Source: Candidatus Poribacteria bacterium
GTDB lineage: Bacteria; Poribacteria; WGA-4E; WGA-3G
Assembly: GCA_958295815.1 (NCBI GenBank)
Contig: OY282374.1
Location: 1,384,856-1,448,855, forward strand
Direction of reading: 5' to 3'
DNA length: 64,000 bases
Shown here: positions 17,014 through 26,867 of the stretch, one piece after another
Layout of the letters: each line of letters opens with the position of its first letter
How positions within the stretch are numbered: the first letter of the stretch is position 1
The notes under the pieces: model-generated
The model's database searches: none
Told to the model about the DNA's origin: nothing
What the model saw: the letters and a program-made list of their open reading frames with translations, nothing else
Position numbers and translations under genes: made by a program

Positions 17014-18957
17014 ATGGCTAATAACGTTTTTCCACCGGTAGAGACTGCCTATCCTATAGATAATGCTCACGTCAACAGTTTGGAGGCATATCAGGCACAA
17101 TATGCCGAATCCATTCAAGATCCTGAAGGATTTTGGGAGACTGTTGCGGAACGATTGACGTGGTATCAGAAATGGCATACCGTTCGGGATTATGATTTTG
17201 TCGAAGGGGAAATTAAATGGTTTGAAGGTGGTACGCTGAACGCTTGCTATAACTGCCTTGATCGACATGTAGAGGCTGGACACGGTGATGCTACCGCTAT
17301 TATCTGGGAGGGGAATGACCCGTCTGAGGATAGGACGTTCAGTTTCAATGAACTCCTCACTGAGGTCAAAAAATTTGCCAACGTCTTGAAAGCACATGGT
17401 GTTGAAAAAGGCGACCGTGTCTGTATCTATCTACAGATGGTGCCAGAGTTGGCGATTGCGATGCTGGCGTGCGCAAGGATTGGCGCTATTCATTCTATCG
17501 TCTTTGGCGCGTTTTCGGCGGAATCTCTCCGAGACAGGATTAACGATTCGGCATGTAAAATCCTTATAACGCAGGACACAGCGATGCGTGGACCTCGTAG
17601 CGACATACCGATGAAAGTGAATGCCGATGCTGCAGTCGCTGAATGTCCATCTATTGAGAAGACCGTTGTTGTCAAACGCACAGGCGACGAAGTTGATTTT
17701 GATGCCTCACGCGATATTTGGTGGCATGAAGCGATGGCAGATGCCGATGCGGAATGTGAACCGGAAGTTATGAATGCTGAGGATCCACTGTTTATCCTTT
17801 ATACCTCTGGCTCAACAGGAAAACCGAAAGGTGTTTTACATACGACAGGTGGTTACCTCGTCTACACGTCTTACTCCCACCAACAGGTTTTTGACTACCA
17901 CGAGGGCGATGTCTACTGGTGCACTGCCGACATAGGTTGGATTACGGGGCATTCTTACATCATCTACGGTCCCCTCGCGAATCGGGCAATTACCATTATG
18001 TTTGAAGGCGTTCCGAACTATCCAGACTTCGGAAGATTTTGGCAAGTCGTCGAAAAGCATCGCATTGATATCTTCTACACCGCTCCGACCGCACTGCGTG
18101 CCTTGATGAAGGAAGGCGATACATGGGTTGAGAAGTACGACCGATCCACGCTTAGGTTGCTCGGTACGGTTGGTGAACCGATCAAAGAGCCTGAGTGGTT
18201 GTGGTACTACAATGTCGTCGGAGGTGGACGTTGTCCTATTGTGGATACGTGGTGGCAGACGGAGACGGGTGGGGTTCTGATGACGCCGCTACCTGCAGCA
18301 ACTCCGCTGAAACCCGGTTCAGCGACATTCCCGTTCTTTGCGGTTGAACCGGTAATACTCGATGAAGAGGGCAATGAAGTGGAAGGCAACCCCGCCACCG
18401 GTTATCTCTGTATCAAAACGGCGTGGCCCGGTATCATGCGGACCGTCTACGGCGACCACGAGCGGTTTTTGGACACCTATTTCCGTCGCTTTCCTGGCTA
18501 TTATATGACTGGTGATGGTGTACTACGCGATGAAGATGGTTACTACTGGATTACAGGTCGCGTTGACGATGTCCTGAATGTCTCCGGACACCGGTTAGGC
18601 ACCGCTGAGGTAGAGGGGGCAATCGGACAACATGAGGCAGTGGCAGAGGCAGCCGTGGTCGGCTATCCGCACGACATCAAAGGGCAAGGTATCTATGCGT
18701 ATGTCACCTTGATGACAGGGGAGTCCCCATCTGATACGGTAGAAACAGGTATCAAACAGGCGGTACGGCAACATATCGGGCCTATCGCGACGCCTGACAA
18801 GATTCAGTTTACGCCTGCCTTGCCAAAGACGAGATCAGGAAAGATTATGCGGCGTATTCTCCGAAAGATAGCCGAAGGCGACATCTCTGAACTCGGTGAT
18901 ACCTCAACCCTCGCCGATCCGACAGTGGTTGATGCATTGGTTGAAGGTAGACAATAA
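17014..18957 (+). CDS. acs: Acetyl-CoA synthetase
   Basis: Activates acetate to acetyl-CoA through acetyl-AMP. The 647-residue length is typical. Motifs: [17 protein letters not shown] (AMP-binding P-loop, near residue 255), [10 protein letters not shown] near 410, [20 protein letters not shown] near 490, [20 protein letters not shown] and, near the C-terminus, [11 protein letters not shown] with the lysine that is acetylated in known enzymes to switch it off. GAGGAG lies upstream of the ATG and the gene has its own promoter. Confidence 0.96.
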   Translation: MANNVFPPVETAYPIDNAHVNSLEAYQAQYAESIQDPEGFWETVAERLTWYQKWHTVRDYDFVEGEIKWFEGGTLNACYNCLDRHVEAGHGDATAIIWEGNDPSEDRTFSFNELLTEVKKFANVLKAHGVEKGDRVCIYLQMVPELAIAMLACARIGAIHSIVFGAFSAESLRDRINDSACKILITQDTAMRGPRSDIPMKVNADAAVAECPSIEKTVVVKRTGDEVDFDASRDIWWHEAMADADAECEPEVMNAEDPLFILYTSGSTGKPKGVLHTTGGYLVYTSYSHQQVFDYHEGDVYWCTADIGWITGHSYIIYGPLANRAITIMFEGVPNYPDFGRFWQVVEKHRIDIFYTAPTALRALMKEGDTWVEKYDRSTLRLLGTVGEPIKEPEWLWYYNVVGGGRCPIVDTWWQTETGGVLMTPLPAATPLKPGSATFPFFAVEPVILDEEGNEVEGNPATGYLCIKTAWPGIMRTVYGDHERFLDTYFRRFPGYYMTGDGVLRDEDGYYWITGRVDDVLNVSGHRLGTAEVEGAIGQHEAVAEAAVVGYPHDIKGQGIYAYVTLMTGESPSDTVETGIKQAVRQHIGPIATPDKIQFTPALPKTRSGKIMRRILRKIAEGDISELGDTSTLADPTVVDALVEGRQ

Positions 18958-19065
18958 ACTTCAGTGCTGTAGGGTGTGGCATGGTGCCTGTCTGCTACCT
19001 ATCTGTTTTGATAAGAGTAGCGGCACTCTGCCCGCCCGATTTTGAGAATACATGAGGAGCAGAAA

Positions 19066-19560
19066 TTGGCATCAGCGCAAAATATTGTAGATGAATTGAA
19101 AAAACAGGGTATCACCCATGCCGTAGGCGTTCCAGATAACGGTAGTGCGCGAATTTATGAAATTTTGCGGGCAGAGTCGGGACTCGAAGTCATCACAGTG
19201 ACTCGCGAGGGTGAAGCATTTGCGATTGCATCTGGGTTATACGTCGGCGGTAAGAAGCCTGTTATTATAATTCAAAACACAGGCTTTCTGGAATCCGGCG
19301 ATGCTATCCGTGGTACTGTTGTTAACATGCAGGTACCCGTGGTGGTATTCATTGGGTATCGCGGGTATCACAACCGCGATGCAAATGGGCATTGGGTTGA
19401 TTCCGTATCGACCTTCCTTGAGCCGACGCTGCAAGCATGGGGTTTGCCTTATGAGATACTGGAGACAGATGATGACATTCCGTGTATCAGTAGAGCGTTT
19501 GAAAAGGCATCCACTACTTCGTTGCCGACAGCGGTGCTGCTGGTCGGACATGCCACATAG
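19066..19560 (+). CDS. Orphan TPP-enzyme PYR-domain protein (sulfopyruvate decarboxylase alpha-like)
   Basis: A 164-residue protein consisting only of the pyrimidine-binding (PYR) domain of thiamine-diphosphate enzymes. HAVGVPDNGSARIYEIL and TREGEAFAIASGLYVGGKKP (with the Glu that activates the cofactor) resemble the alpha subunit ComD of sulfopyruvate decarboxylase and phosphonopyruvate decarboxylases. A partner with the pyrophosphate-binding domain (ComE type) is needed for activity, but none is next to it. TTG 19066 is preferred as start because GAGGAG lies six nt upstream; an earlier TTG at 19042 has no ribosome site. The 300 nt downstream of it hold no gene. Confidence 0.78.
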   Translation: MASAQNIVDELKKQGITHAVGVPDNGSARIYEILRAESGLEVITVTREGEAFAIASGLYVGGKKPVIIIQNTGFLESGDAIRGTVVNMQVPVVVFIGYRGYHNRDANGHWVDSVSTFLEPTLQAWGLPYEILETDDDIPCISRAFEKASTTSLPTAVLLVGHAT

Positions 19561-19778
19561 TTTACTTTGCCTGTAATCTTAATCCTATGTGTTAGAGAAC
19601 TGGTATTTTCTCGGAAATCTCCAGCATTCTTTTTCAGTAGGCGCGATCGTGTACATTATTTTTCCAAGGGTATAATGACGTAATAGTTGTTTTGCGTTGT
19701 TTTTTGGCAGAAATTCTATTAAAATGTTGTATTATGTGGCTTATTTAGGAATATTGCACTTTTTTTTAAACATTTTAC

Positions 19779-19808
19779 TTGACAAATCGTTTAAAGAGAA
19801 TGTATCAT
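19779..19808 (+). promoter_or_regulatory. Sigma-70 promoter of the sigma factor gene
   Basis: TTGACA (19779-19784), 18-nt spacer, TATCAT (19803-19808), 50 nt before the gene. The remaining 19561-19778 is AT-rich with no gene; a TATAAT at about 19671 lacks a good -35 box. Confidence 0.65.
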
Positions 19809-19857
19809 TAATAATTGTTTCTATTTATCAGAGATCCATAATAAGGAGAGGAGAACA

Positions 19858-20820
19858 ATGGAAGCCGAGTATTTCGGTGAAACAACAAATATCGGAAGTG
19901 TTGAATCTTATATAGATCCAGACTATCTGACGGACGAAGCAGAGTATACTGAAAATTGTAAAGGGAGCGATCGGACAGCGTTAACAAGTTGGCTCCGAAG
20001 TGTAGCCGGTCATCGCCTGTTATCGAGAGAAGAAGAAGTTGAATTGGCGAAACGGATTGAAGAAGGAGATACACAAGCACGGGATGAGCTTGTTCAAGCT
20101 AACTTACGGCTCGTTATTTCTATTGCCGTTAAGTACCAAGGTCACAATGTTCCACTTGAAGATTTAATTCAGGAAGGCAATATCGGACTCATTAAGGCGG
20201 CAGGCAAATTTGATTATCGGAAGGGGTTTAAATTTAGTACCTATGCTATCTGGTGGATTAAGCAGGCTATCATGCGGACGCTTGATAATTTCTCTCGCTC
20301 TATTCGATTGCCTTCCTATATCGTCGCGAAAATGAATAAATTCGACTCTATCTATGCAACCTTATGCCAAGAGTTACAACGTGAACCGAGACGTGAAGAG
20401 ATAGCAGAAGCCTTGGATCTTACAGTCAATCAGGTTGAAGAGATTCTGACGTTTAACGCTGATACTATTTCAATGGATTTGCCGCTTAGTGATGAGCGTG
20501 CTGCTTCAACATTAGGTGATTTAATTGAGGACCCTGCCACTGGCGGAGAAGACGGACCCATCGCGGAATTGATTAACGAGGATCTGATCGCCCAATTTCT
20601 CAAGAAGTTACCCGAACGCGAGCAGAAAGTCCTTAAAATGCGTTTTGGGCTTGAAGACGGAGAACGGAAGACCCTCCGAGAAATCGGGGACGCTCTGGAT
20701 GTTACGAGAGAACGCATCCGACAATTGGAAATCTATGCAATCAAGCAGTTGCGCACCCTCTATAACGAAATGGGTGAATTTCGATCCGAATCGTCTTGGG
20801 AAGGAAAAACGGCTGCATAA
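19858..20820 (+). CDS. RNA polymerase sigma factor, RpoD/RpoS family (short)
   Basis: Sigma-70 family factor of 320 residues with region 1.2 (TSWLRSVAGHRLLSREEE), regions 2.1-2.4 (NLRLVISIAVKYQG, DLIQEGNIGLIKAAGKFDY, FSTYAIWWIKQAIMR), region 3 and region 4 (LREIGDALDVTRERIRQLE). It lacks region 1.1 and the non-conserved insert of large primary factors, so it is either a compact primary factor or an RpoS-like group 2 factor. AAGGAGAGGAG precedes the ATG. It is followed after 23 nt by nfuA, likely co-transcribed. Confidence 0.93.
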   Translation: MEAEYFGETTNIGSVESYIDPDYLTDEAEYTENCKGSDRTALTSWLRSVAGHRLLSREEEVELAKRIEEGDTQARDELVQANLRLVISIAVKYQGHNVPLEDLIQEGNIGLIKAAGKFDYRKGFKFSTYAIWWIKQAIMRTLDNFSRSIRLPSYIVAKMNKFDSIYATLCQELQREPRREEIAEALDLTVNQVEEILTFNADTISMDLPLSDERAASTLGDLIEDPATGGEDGPIAELINEDLIAQFLKKLPEREQKVLKMRFGLEDGERKTLREIGDALDVTRERIRQLEIYAIKQLRTLYNEMGEFRSESSWEGKTAA

Positions 20821-20843
20821 AATATAACCCACGGAAGGCGACT

Positions 20844-21458
20844 ATGAAAAATTTCTTGAAGAAGCTCACGGGAACTGAAACTCCTTTGCTTGAAGTTACA
20901 GAAGCCGCACAAGAGAAAATTCACGCAGTTATACAGACCGAAGAGGTTGAAGTCGAAGGACTACGGATTAGTATCCAAGGTAGAACCGCCACCGCTTTCC
21001 AATACAGTCTCGGCTTGGCTACTGAAGTTCAAGACGGTGATATTATTATCGAATGTGGGGATTTTAAAGTACTCGTCGATGCCGAAAGCGCGCCAGATCT
21101 TAATGGTGCTGTTATTGACTATGTTGAGGATCTGAATTCGAGCGGGTTTAACATTGAAAACCCGAATGCGCCGACATGGGATAATCCGAAGGCGCAGCAA
21201 ATTCAGGAACTCATCGACGAACGTATTAACCCTGCTGTCGCTGCACACGGCGGGCAGATAGAACTCTTGAACGTCGAGGAAGATTCCATCTATATTCATA
21301 TGGGTGGAGGCTGCCAAGGTTGCGGTATGGCGAGTGCCACGCTCAAACACGGCATTGAAGCGATGATTCAGGAAGTTTTCCCAGAAATTAAACATGTGAT
21401 TGATACGACAGACCATGCTGCCGGAGATAATCCATACTATGCCCCAAGCAAGGGGTAA
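20844..21458 (+). CDS. nfuA: NfuA-type Fe-S cluster carrier
   Basis: NfuA carries and delivers Fe-S clusters. The 204-residue protein has an N-terminal A-type (HesB-like) fold without the usual cysteines (LLEVTEAAQEKIHAVI, GDFKVLVDAESAPDLNG), as in NfuA, and a C-terminal NifU domain (ERINPAVAAHGGQIELL) with the cluster motif GGGCQGCGMA near residue 155. GGAAGG precedes the ATG at 20844. A cysteine desulfurase is present at 56.0 kb in the same window but is not linked. Confidence 0.92.
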   Translation: MKNFLKKLTGTETPLLEVTEAAQEKIHAVIQTEEVEVEGLRISIQGRTATAFQYSLGLATEVQDGDIIIECGDFKVLVDAESAPDLNGAVIDYVEDLNSSGFNIENPNAPTWDNPKAQQIQELIDERINPAVAAHGGQIELLNVEEDSIYIHMGGGCQGCGMASATLKHGIEAMIQEVFPEIKHVIDTTDHAAGDNPYYAPSKG

Positions 21459-21479
21459 AATCAGGCAAAGGTAAAACGG

Positions 21480-21514
21480 ACGGGTAGATTCCATATCTGC
21501 CCGTTTTTGTTTTT
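21480..21514 (+). terminator. Rho-independent terminator after nfuA
   Basis: ACGGGTAGA (21480-21488) pairs with TCTGCCCGT (21496-21504; one G-U), 7-nt loop, followed by TTTTGTTTTT. It separates nfuA from the convergent gene. Confidence 0.85.
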
Positions 21515-22481
21515 AATCCAAGACGACGTGAGCACCTGAATTGTTCGCTCGTGTAATAAAACATGAACCGCCGTTCGGAAGTGTTTTCAAGAACGCCTCC
21601 GTCTCCCGCTTGAGTTCTCCAATTTCCTCACCCAACACACAAATTGCAGGTCCCCAGCTGCTAACACCGGCGCCGAATGCTCCACTGGTTTTTAGAAAAT
21701 CGAGCGTTAATTGCAACTCATCGCCTTGTGCGTCAATTTCCACCTTCTTCCATCCAAATGTCTGGATGCTATTTAAGGCGTTGCCGAAATTGCCCATATC
21801 ACCTTCAATGAGGGCAGGGAGTATCTGGAGTAAAAGTGTATGGGATAATTTCTGCGCCACCCATTCTGGTTGTGGGCATAGGGTTTGGAACAGTTTTATC
21901 TCGACATCGCCATAAATTCGGGAACAATTCGGCATAACAATCAGTATCGGTGATTCAGGGAACGGGTAGCGAAATAAAATCGGTGGTGGCGGAATATCGC
22001 CGAGCGCAGAAGAAGGGAGGAATGAAGCCTTCTGATCCGGGAAACGATGCCCGCCATCTACGATGAAACCGCCTGTATCAAATGCTGCTATGCCGATACC
22101 TGATGTTCCACCGCGTCCGACAATCTTTGCGAGTTGTTGCACATCCAAACCGAGTTCATACAGCACATTGACGGCTTGGGCAACGCCCAGGGCAAGTTGT
22201 GTTCCAGACCCGAATCCGCAATGCATCGGGATTTCAGATTCGAATGTTAATTTAATACCGGAAAACGGGTGATTTTCTTGGAGTCGCTCAAGAACCCTAT
22301 ACGCTCGCTCGCGATATACAGAGGATGCGACATGAATACCTGTCGCCTGCTCAGCGACGATTTGAAAATTTGGGTCGGTAATTGCTAAACCGAAGCCCCC
22401 ATCAATCCGTCCGAGTGCTCCGTTTAAATCAAGCAGGGAAAAGTGTAAGCGGGACGGGGTCGTAATTCTGACTTGGTGCAT
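21513..22481 (-). CDS. Beta-RFAP synthase-like GHMP protein (MptG-like)
   Basis: Resembles beta-ribofuranosylaminobenzene 5'-phosphate synthase, which joins 4-hydroxy- or 4-aminobenzoate to phosphoribosyl pyrophosphate in tetrahydromethanopterin synthesis. Visible are RITTPSRLHFSLLDLNG at the N-terminus, the GHMP loop PMHCGFGSGTQLALGVAQA near residue 82, RGGTSGIGIAAFDTGGFIVD and a C-terminal GAGVSSWGPAICVL. Length 322 is normal. ATG 22481 is used because homology begins there; an earlier TTG at 22523 has nothing to support it. No other methanopterin gene is nearby. Confidence 0.83.
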   Translation of the reverse strand: MHQVRITTPSRLHFSLLDLNGALGRIDGGFGLAITDPNFQIVAEQATGIHVASSVYRERAYRVLERLQENHPFSGIKLTFESEIPMHCGFGSGTQLALGVAQAVNVLYELGLDVQQLAKIVGRGGTSGIGIAAFDTGGFIVDGGHRFPDQKASFLPSSALGDIPPPPILFRYPFPESPILIVMPNCSRIYGDVEIKLFQTLCPQPEWVAQKLSHTLLLQILPALIEGDMGNFGNALNSIQTFGWKKVEIDAQGDELQLTLDFLKTSGAFGAGVSSWGPAICVLGEEIGELKRETEAFLKTLPNGGSCFITRANNSGAHVVLD

Positions 22482-22507
22482 AGTTGGGTTGGATTTGGGT
22501 AGGTCTA

Positions 22508-22566
22508 TAGGCACGCCTAACAAGTGTCGTCTTTATGACGTTGGACGCACTTGAAAGACGCGCCTA
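22508..22566. repeat. TAGGC-ended nested hairpin repeat
   Basis: A 59-nt element with outer arms TAGGC...GCCTA, middle arms CAAGTG/CACTTG and an inner CGTC-TTTAT-GACG hairpin, between the RFAP synthase-like gene and the ATPase gene. The rest of 22482-22681 shows no gene. It resembles other TAGGC/GTAGG-ended hairpins in the window. Confidence 0.6.
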
Positions 22567-22681
22567 TCGGTTCATTTCTAATGGGGTGTGGACTTCACAG
22601 CATCCCTCTCAATCCGTGCTTATGCGTGATGGATGGTGAAGTAGAAAAGGTATGCCTTTTTTGATTAGGATTTGTCTTTAA

Positions 22682-23386
22682 TCATTCAGCACCATCGCCA
22701 TTGTGTCCGTTTTGTCTGACATCCCGCTCGATTAAACCGTCTCGGATGTGCAATATACGTTTGGCGTGTTCTGCCACTTCGGGTTCGTGTGTTACCATGA
22801 TGATAGTGTTCCCTTCATGGTTAAGTCGGTCGAAAATTGCCATGATTTCATCACCAGAGCGGGTATCTAAGTTACCTGTCGGTTCATCTGCGAAAATCAT
22901 TGAAGGCTTGTTGACTAAGGCACGCGCAATCGCGACGCGCTGTATCTGTCCACCTGACAACTCCGTTGACTTATGGTCCACGCGATCCGCCAACCCAACA
23001 GCTTCTAAGGCTTCAAAGGCTCGCCGTTTCCGCTCTTTTCTGCCTAATCCGGCGTAGATGAGAGGAAGTTCAACATTGTTGAGCGCGCTGGTCCGTGGCA
23101 GCAGGTTAAACGACTGGAATACGAAGCCAATCTTCTTATTCCGAATGTCTGCCAGACGATTATCCGAAAGTCCGCCTACCTCTTCGCCTTCGAGGTGATA
23201 CTCACCCGATGTAGGTGTCGCGAGACATCCCAGAATATCCATCATCGTCGATTTTCCTGAACCCGATGGTCCCATAATCGCAAGGAATTCACCTTGTGTG
23301 ATCGAAAAGGACACGCCTCGTAATGCGTGCACCTGAACATCACCCATTTGGTAAACTTTTGTTAGATCTTTCACATCAATTAACAC
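22682..23386 (-). CDS. MacB/LolD-type ABC transporter ATPase
   Basis: ATP-binding subunit of a mechanotransmission-type (MacB/LolD family) ABC exporter. The 234-residue protein has Walker [12 protein letters not shown] near residue 40, Q-loop [21 protein letters not shown], signature [15 protein letters not shown], Walker [12 protein letters not shown] and H-loop MVTHE. The start is GTG 23386, with AAGGAGG seven nt upstream. It is the last gene of the tolC-adaptor-ATPase set; no permease gene is adjacent. The nearest candidate partner permease is 10 kb away at 33.5 kb. Confidence 0.93.
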   Translation of the reverse strand: MLIDVKDLTKVYQMGDVQVHALRGVSFSITQGEFLAIMGPSGSGKSTMMDILGCLATPTSGEYHLEGEEVGGLSDNRLADIRNKKIGFVFQSFNLLPRTSALNNVELPLIYAGLGRKERKRRAFEALEAVGLADRVDHKSTELSGGQIQRVAIARALVNKPSMIFADEPTGNLDTRSGDEIMAIFDRLNHEGNTIIMVTHEPEVAEHAKRILHIRDGLIERDVRQNGHNGDGAE

Positions 23387-23511
23387 AACGTTTCCTCCTT
23401 AGCATTGTTGTCGTGAAGCTAAAGATATATCTCATAAACTTATGAACGCTTTTTCAACCCTTTCCCTAAGGAAAGAGAATGCAGTGTATCTATACTAACG
23501 ACGCTGCATTT

Positions 23512-25488
23512 TTAATCAAATTCTTCGTTCTCTTCTGTACTCTTTTCTCCCTTTGTTAATTCCTGCATAGAAGGCACAAAAACGCGATCGCCTTCCTTCA
23601 AACCGCCAGTGATTTGAAAGTGCGTGTTATTGCGCTGCCCAATTGTAATATGGGTTTTGACCCCTTTTTGCTCTTTTTTGTCTTTATTCGATTCACCTGT
23701 ATCCAGCATAACAAAGTATTGTCGTTGACTACTTACATCGGCTTCTATATCAGGGAGCACGTTTCCCTCGGAAATAACAATGCTGATTTCTATTGGACCC
23801 GTCCGTAAACCTTTCTGTTCGCCTTCAAGTAGAATTTCAAGATTGCCTCGGTTTTGCTCCGGTGCGATTTTACCGACACTTCCTGAGAACTCCTTTCCGA
23901 TAAGATTCCGAATTTGGAGTTCCTGACCTGACTGAAATTGCCCCAGTCTTTCCGAATTGATGGTTGCTTTAACAGTAAAGACCTCAGGACTCAGCACCGA
24001 CGGTATCGGGAGTTGTAAGATATCTGATTCTTCAAATACAATGATATCGACATCGGCAGACATTCCGGGCAGTAACTCTGGTGGCGAACCAATGACTTCT
24101 ACATCTACCTCAAAGGTAATGACGGAACTCTGATTCTGGGGACCTCGCGGCGTTGCACTCGGTGAAATCTCGCTTACTCGACCGGGAAAGGTGCGATTCG
24201 GGTAGCTATCAACGCTGATTTCAGCGCGTTGTCCTAATTCTATTTTCCCGATTTCCACTTGATTAATTTGGGTTCTAACAATCATTTGGTCGAGATCAGC
24301 GATACGCATGATGGGATCCCCGCGTGAAAAGGCAGAACGCCCCGAAGTGATAATTTCACCCTCTTCTACGATGAGACGCGTAATCGTGCCAGACATAGGT
24401 GCGATAACAGTCGTCCATTCGTGCCGCTCCACTTGCGACTTGAGTCGACTTGCAGCTTCAAGCCGATTCGCCTCTGCCCCTACCTTCGCATGTTTTGCCA
24501 ATGCTTTTTCTTGCTCTATTGTTTCTTGTATTTGTTCGAGGCGGGTTTGTGCATCTTCACGTTCTGCCGCGTATTGCTTACGCTGTGCTTCTAAGGTTTC
24601 TATGAGTGTTGCAACGTTTTTTCGATTCAATGCGAGTGTTGATTCTCGACTCTCAATCGCTTGCTTCCTTGCTTTGATGTTTTCGTCTTGAGATTTTATA
24701 GTTTCAAGTTGCGATTCGACCTCTTTTTGCGATGTTTCGTAATTCGATTTAGCGACGATGAGCTGTTTCTGTGAGTCTTCTAATGCCTGTTTTGAAATGA
24801 GTTGTTTTTTGAACAGTTCCTTGTTCCGCTCGTGTTCTGATTCTGTTGTCTCATAGGATATTTTCGCCGATGTAACTGATGTGCGTGCCCGTTCGAGGGT
24901 CAGGTTTGCCTGCTGTAATGCGATCTCTGACTGGGTCAGTCCGATTTTATCTTGATTAAGAGAATTTAGGGTCGTAGCTACGAGCGTTTCGGCTTCCGTT
25001 ATACGTTGCTGCGTTGATGCGATAAATGAGTCTAAAGTTGCTTGCGCTTTAAGGACAGAATTTTGTGCTTGTGCGAGATTGCTGTCCTGCTGTTTATCAG
25101 TAATCTCGATCTGAAGTTCTGCGCGCTTGAGTTCAGCATTTCGGGCATCAAGATACGCCTCTGCCTGTTTCTTTTGTTCTAAAATTTGTTCATCGTCGAT
25201 TCGGAGTAGTGGGTCTCCTAAATCAACCTTTTGCCCTTCGTCAACGAGAATTTCGATAATCTCACCCTCAACATTTGAACGGACATCTACTTCGAGGAAT
25301 GAGCGTAGGTTGCCTGACTCACGCACTTTAACACGGAATTCTCCACGCCGTACGACTTCTTGCTTAACCTCGTCGTCGTTCTTCTGTTTGCCAAAGCTGA
25401 AATTCATCCGGGTCGCGCCTATTGCCCCAACGGCGATAACGACGAGTGCGATTGCCCCGATGATAATCAACTTTTTCCGATTTTTCAT
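23512..25488 (-). CDS. HlyD/MacA-type periplasmic adaptor with very long coiled coil
   Basis: Membrane fusion protein linking an inner-membrane pump to TolC. The 658-residue product has an N-terminal membrane anchor (LIIIGAIALVVIAVGAIGA), a lipoyl half (EGEIIEILVDEGQKVDLGDPL near 75), an alpha-helical hairpin of roughly 260 residues rich in Q, E, A and K (about 105-360), the second lipoyl half (APMSGTITRLIVEEGEI), the barrel domain and an Asp/Glu-rich tail. The hairpin is far longer than that of MacA. It begins two nt after the tolC stop, so the two are co-transcribed. Confidence 0.88.
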   Translation of the reverse strand: MKNRKKLIIIGAIALVVIAVGAIGATRMNFSFGKQKNDDEVKQEVVRRGEFRVKVRESGNLRSFLEVDVRSNVEGEIIEILVDEGQKVDLGDPLLRIDDEQILEQKKQAEAYLDARNAELKRAELQIEITDKQQDSNLAQAQNSVLKAQATLDSFIASTQQRITEAETLVATTLNSLNQDKIGLTQSEIALQQANLTLERARTSVTSAKISYETTESEHERNKELFKKQLISKQALEDSQKQLIVAKSNYETSQKEVESQLETIKSQDENIKARKQAIESRESTLALNRKNVATLIETLEAQRKQYAAEREDAQTRLEQIQETIEQEKALAKHAKVGAEANRLEAASRLKSQVERHEWTTVIAPMSGTITRLIVEEGEIITSGRSAFSRGDPIMRIADLDQMIVRTQINQVEIGKIELGQRAEISVDSYPNRTFPGRVSEISPSATPRGPQNQSSVITFEVDVEVIGSPPELLPGMSADVDIIVFEESDILQLPIPSVLSPEVFTVKATINSERLGQFQSGQELQIRNLIGKEFSGSVGKIAPEQNRGNLEILLEGEQKGLRTGPIEISIVISEGNVLPDIEADVSSQRQYFVMLDTGESNKDKKEQKGVKTHITIGQRNNTHFQITGGLKEGDRVFVPSMQELTKGEKSTEENEEFD

Positions 25489-25490
25489 GA

Positions 25491-26867
25491 TTATTGTAAC
25501 ACTCCCATTGCGTCTTGCAGACGGGTTTGCGTAATCTTGTAATCGTAGAAAGCGTTCACCTGATTTGTCAATGCTTGTGCGTAACTCGTCTGAGCGTCAA
25601 GCAATTCGAGCAAAATTGCTTTGTCCACATCGAAACGTCCTTGAATCACGTCCAGACTCAGTTGGGCGTTGTTGACCTGTGCCTTGGAGATGTCAAGGGA
25701 GGTTTCACTTCGTTTGAGGTTTAGGTAGGCTTGTCTGACAGCGAGTGCTACGTTCCGCTCCAGATCGCTGGCGTTTTCACGGGTTTGCTCTAACTGCATA
25801 TTTATTTCTTTGACTCGATTGCTTAGGACCCCACCGTCAAAAATGGTGAAGTTTAAGGATACACCAGCACTCCAACTCCGGAAATCTGAGAAGTTTTCAC
25901 GCTCACGGAGATAGTCGTCAAGATTAACATCGTAGTTGGCATCCGCATTCAACCGGGGCCAACGCTGTAATTTTGCTAAGGTTAAACTCCATTCTTGTAC
26001 TTTTAATTGTGCCTGAATTTCTTGGAATTCCGGGCGATTGTCAAGGGCTGTCTGTATGGCTTCTTCGACCGAAATTTGTATTCTTTCAATTGTGCCGCGA
26101 TCTTGATACAACTGGTATGATTCATCAACTGCAACGGTAAGCAGCACGCCTGGATCTAAACCGAGGAGCCGCGGTAGTGTAGCTTGTGCGATTTGAAATG
26201 AATTCTGGTTGTTTAGTAGACTTAATTGATCATTGGCTTCGCGAACTTCGGCAGTGGCAACATCCGCCGGGATGAGTGAACCTGCCTCTACAAAATCTCT
26301 CGTACGCCGAGTGTTCTCTTGAGATCTCGCAAGAATCTGTTCACTTACAGTAACGAGTTCTTGCGATTTCAGGACGTCGTAGTAAGCCTGCGTAATATCA
26401 AGGATTAAGCCTTGCTTAATGCTCTCATTGCGGCTTGCTGTGGCGTTCAAATTCTCTCTCGCTTGTGCGAAACCACCTTCACGCTGCCCATTATCCCAGA
26501 TAGTATATTGTCCTCGTAAACCTAAGTTGTAATTTTCGGGTTCAAACCCAAAGTCAATCTGGTCAGAAAAATCGTAGCTGCCGTTTGAGAAAATTTGTGG
26601 AAAATAGTTAGCACGCGCGTTTTTGACTCGGAGTTCTTGTATTGCCAGGTTCAGGCGCGCATTGCGCATGCTCGTCGCTTCTTCCAAACCTATTTGGATA
26701 CATTGCTCAAGTGTTAAAGGTTGTGATAAGTCTACTTCGCCTCCAGGTACTTGCGCACCTACACAAAGAAGCATCGTAAATTGAGCAATCAGGATGATTG
26801 TTAGTAGTGGGTTTTGCGGACCCGCAAGTTTTGACAAAACAGTGAATTTAGTTTTCCCGTGAATCAT
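25491..26867 (-). CDS. tolC: TolC-type outer membrane efflux protein
   Basis: Outer-membrane channel of a tripartite exporter. ATG 26867 is chosen because AAGGAG lies six nt upstream, giving 458 residues with a signal peptide (PLLTIILIAQFTMLLCVGAQ). The mature protein shows two TolC repeats: LTLEQCIQIGLEEATSMRNARLNLAIQ, then the paired helices, and IQISVEEAIQTALDNRPEFQEIQAQ starting the second half. Part of the signal peptide region (26811-26840) is coded by a hairpin repeat whose relative lies 150 bp upstream. It is the first gene of the tolC-adaptor-ATPase operon. Confidence 0.92.
   Translation of the reverse strand: MIHGKTKFTVLSKLAGPQNPLLTIILIAQFTMLLCVGAQVPGGEVDLSQPLTLEQCIQIGLEEATSMRNARLNLAIQELRVKNARANYFPQIFSNGSYDFSDQIDFGFEPENYNLGLRGQYTIWDNGQREGGFAQARENLNATASRNESIKQGLILDITQAYYDVLKSQELVTVSEQILARSQENTRRTRDFVEAGSLIPADVATAEVREANDQLSLLNNQNSFQIAQATLPRLLGLDPGVLLTVAVDESYQLYQDRGTIERIQISVEEAIQTALDNRPEFQEIQAQLKVQEWSLTLAKLQRWPRLNADANYDVNLDDYLRERENFSDFRSWSAGVSLNFTIFDGGVLSNRVKEINMQLEQTRENASDLERNVALAVRQAYLNLKRSETSLDISKAQVNNAQLSLDVIQGRFDVDKAILLELLDAQTSYAQALTNQVNAFYDYKITQTRLQDAMGVLQ
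26811..26840. repeat. GTTTTG...CAAAAC repeat, copy inside the tolC signal-peptide region
   Basis: A 30-bp element with inverted ends GTTTTG/CAAAAC. It matches about 22 of 30 positions of 26961-26990. It codes for part of the TolC N-terminus (KLAGPQN). Confidence 0.5.
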
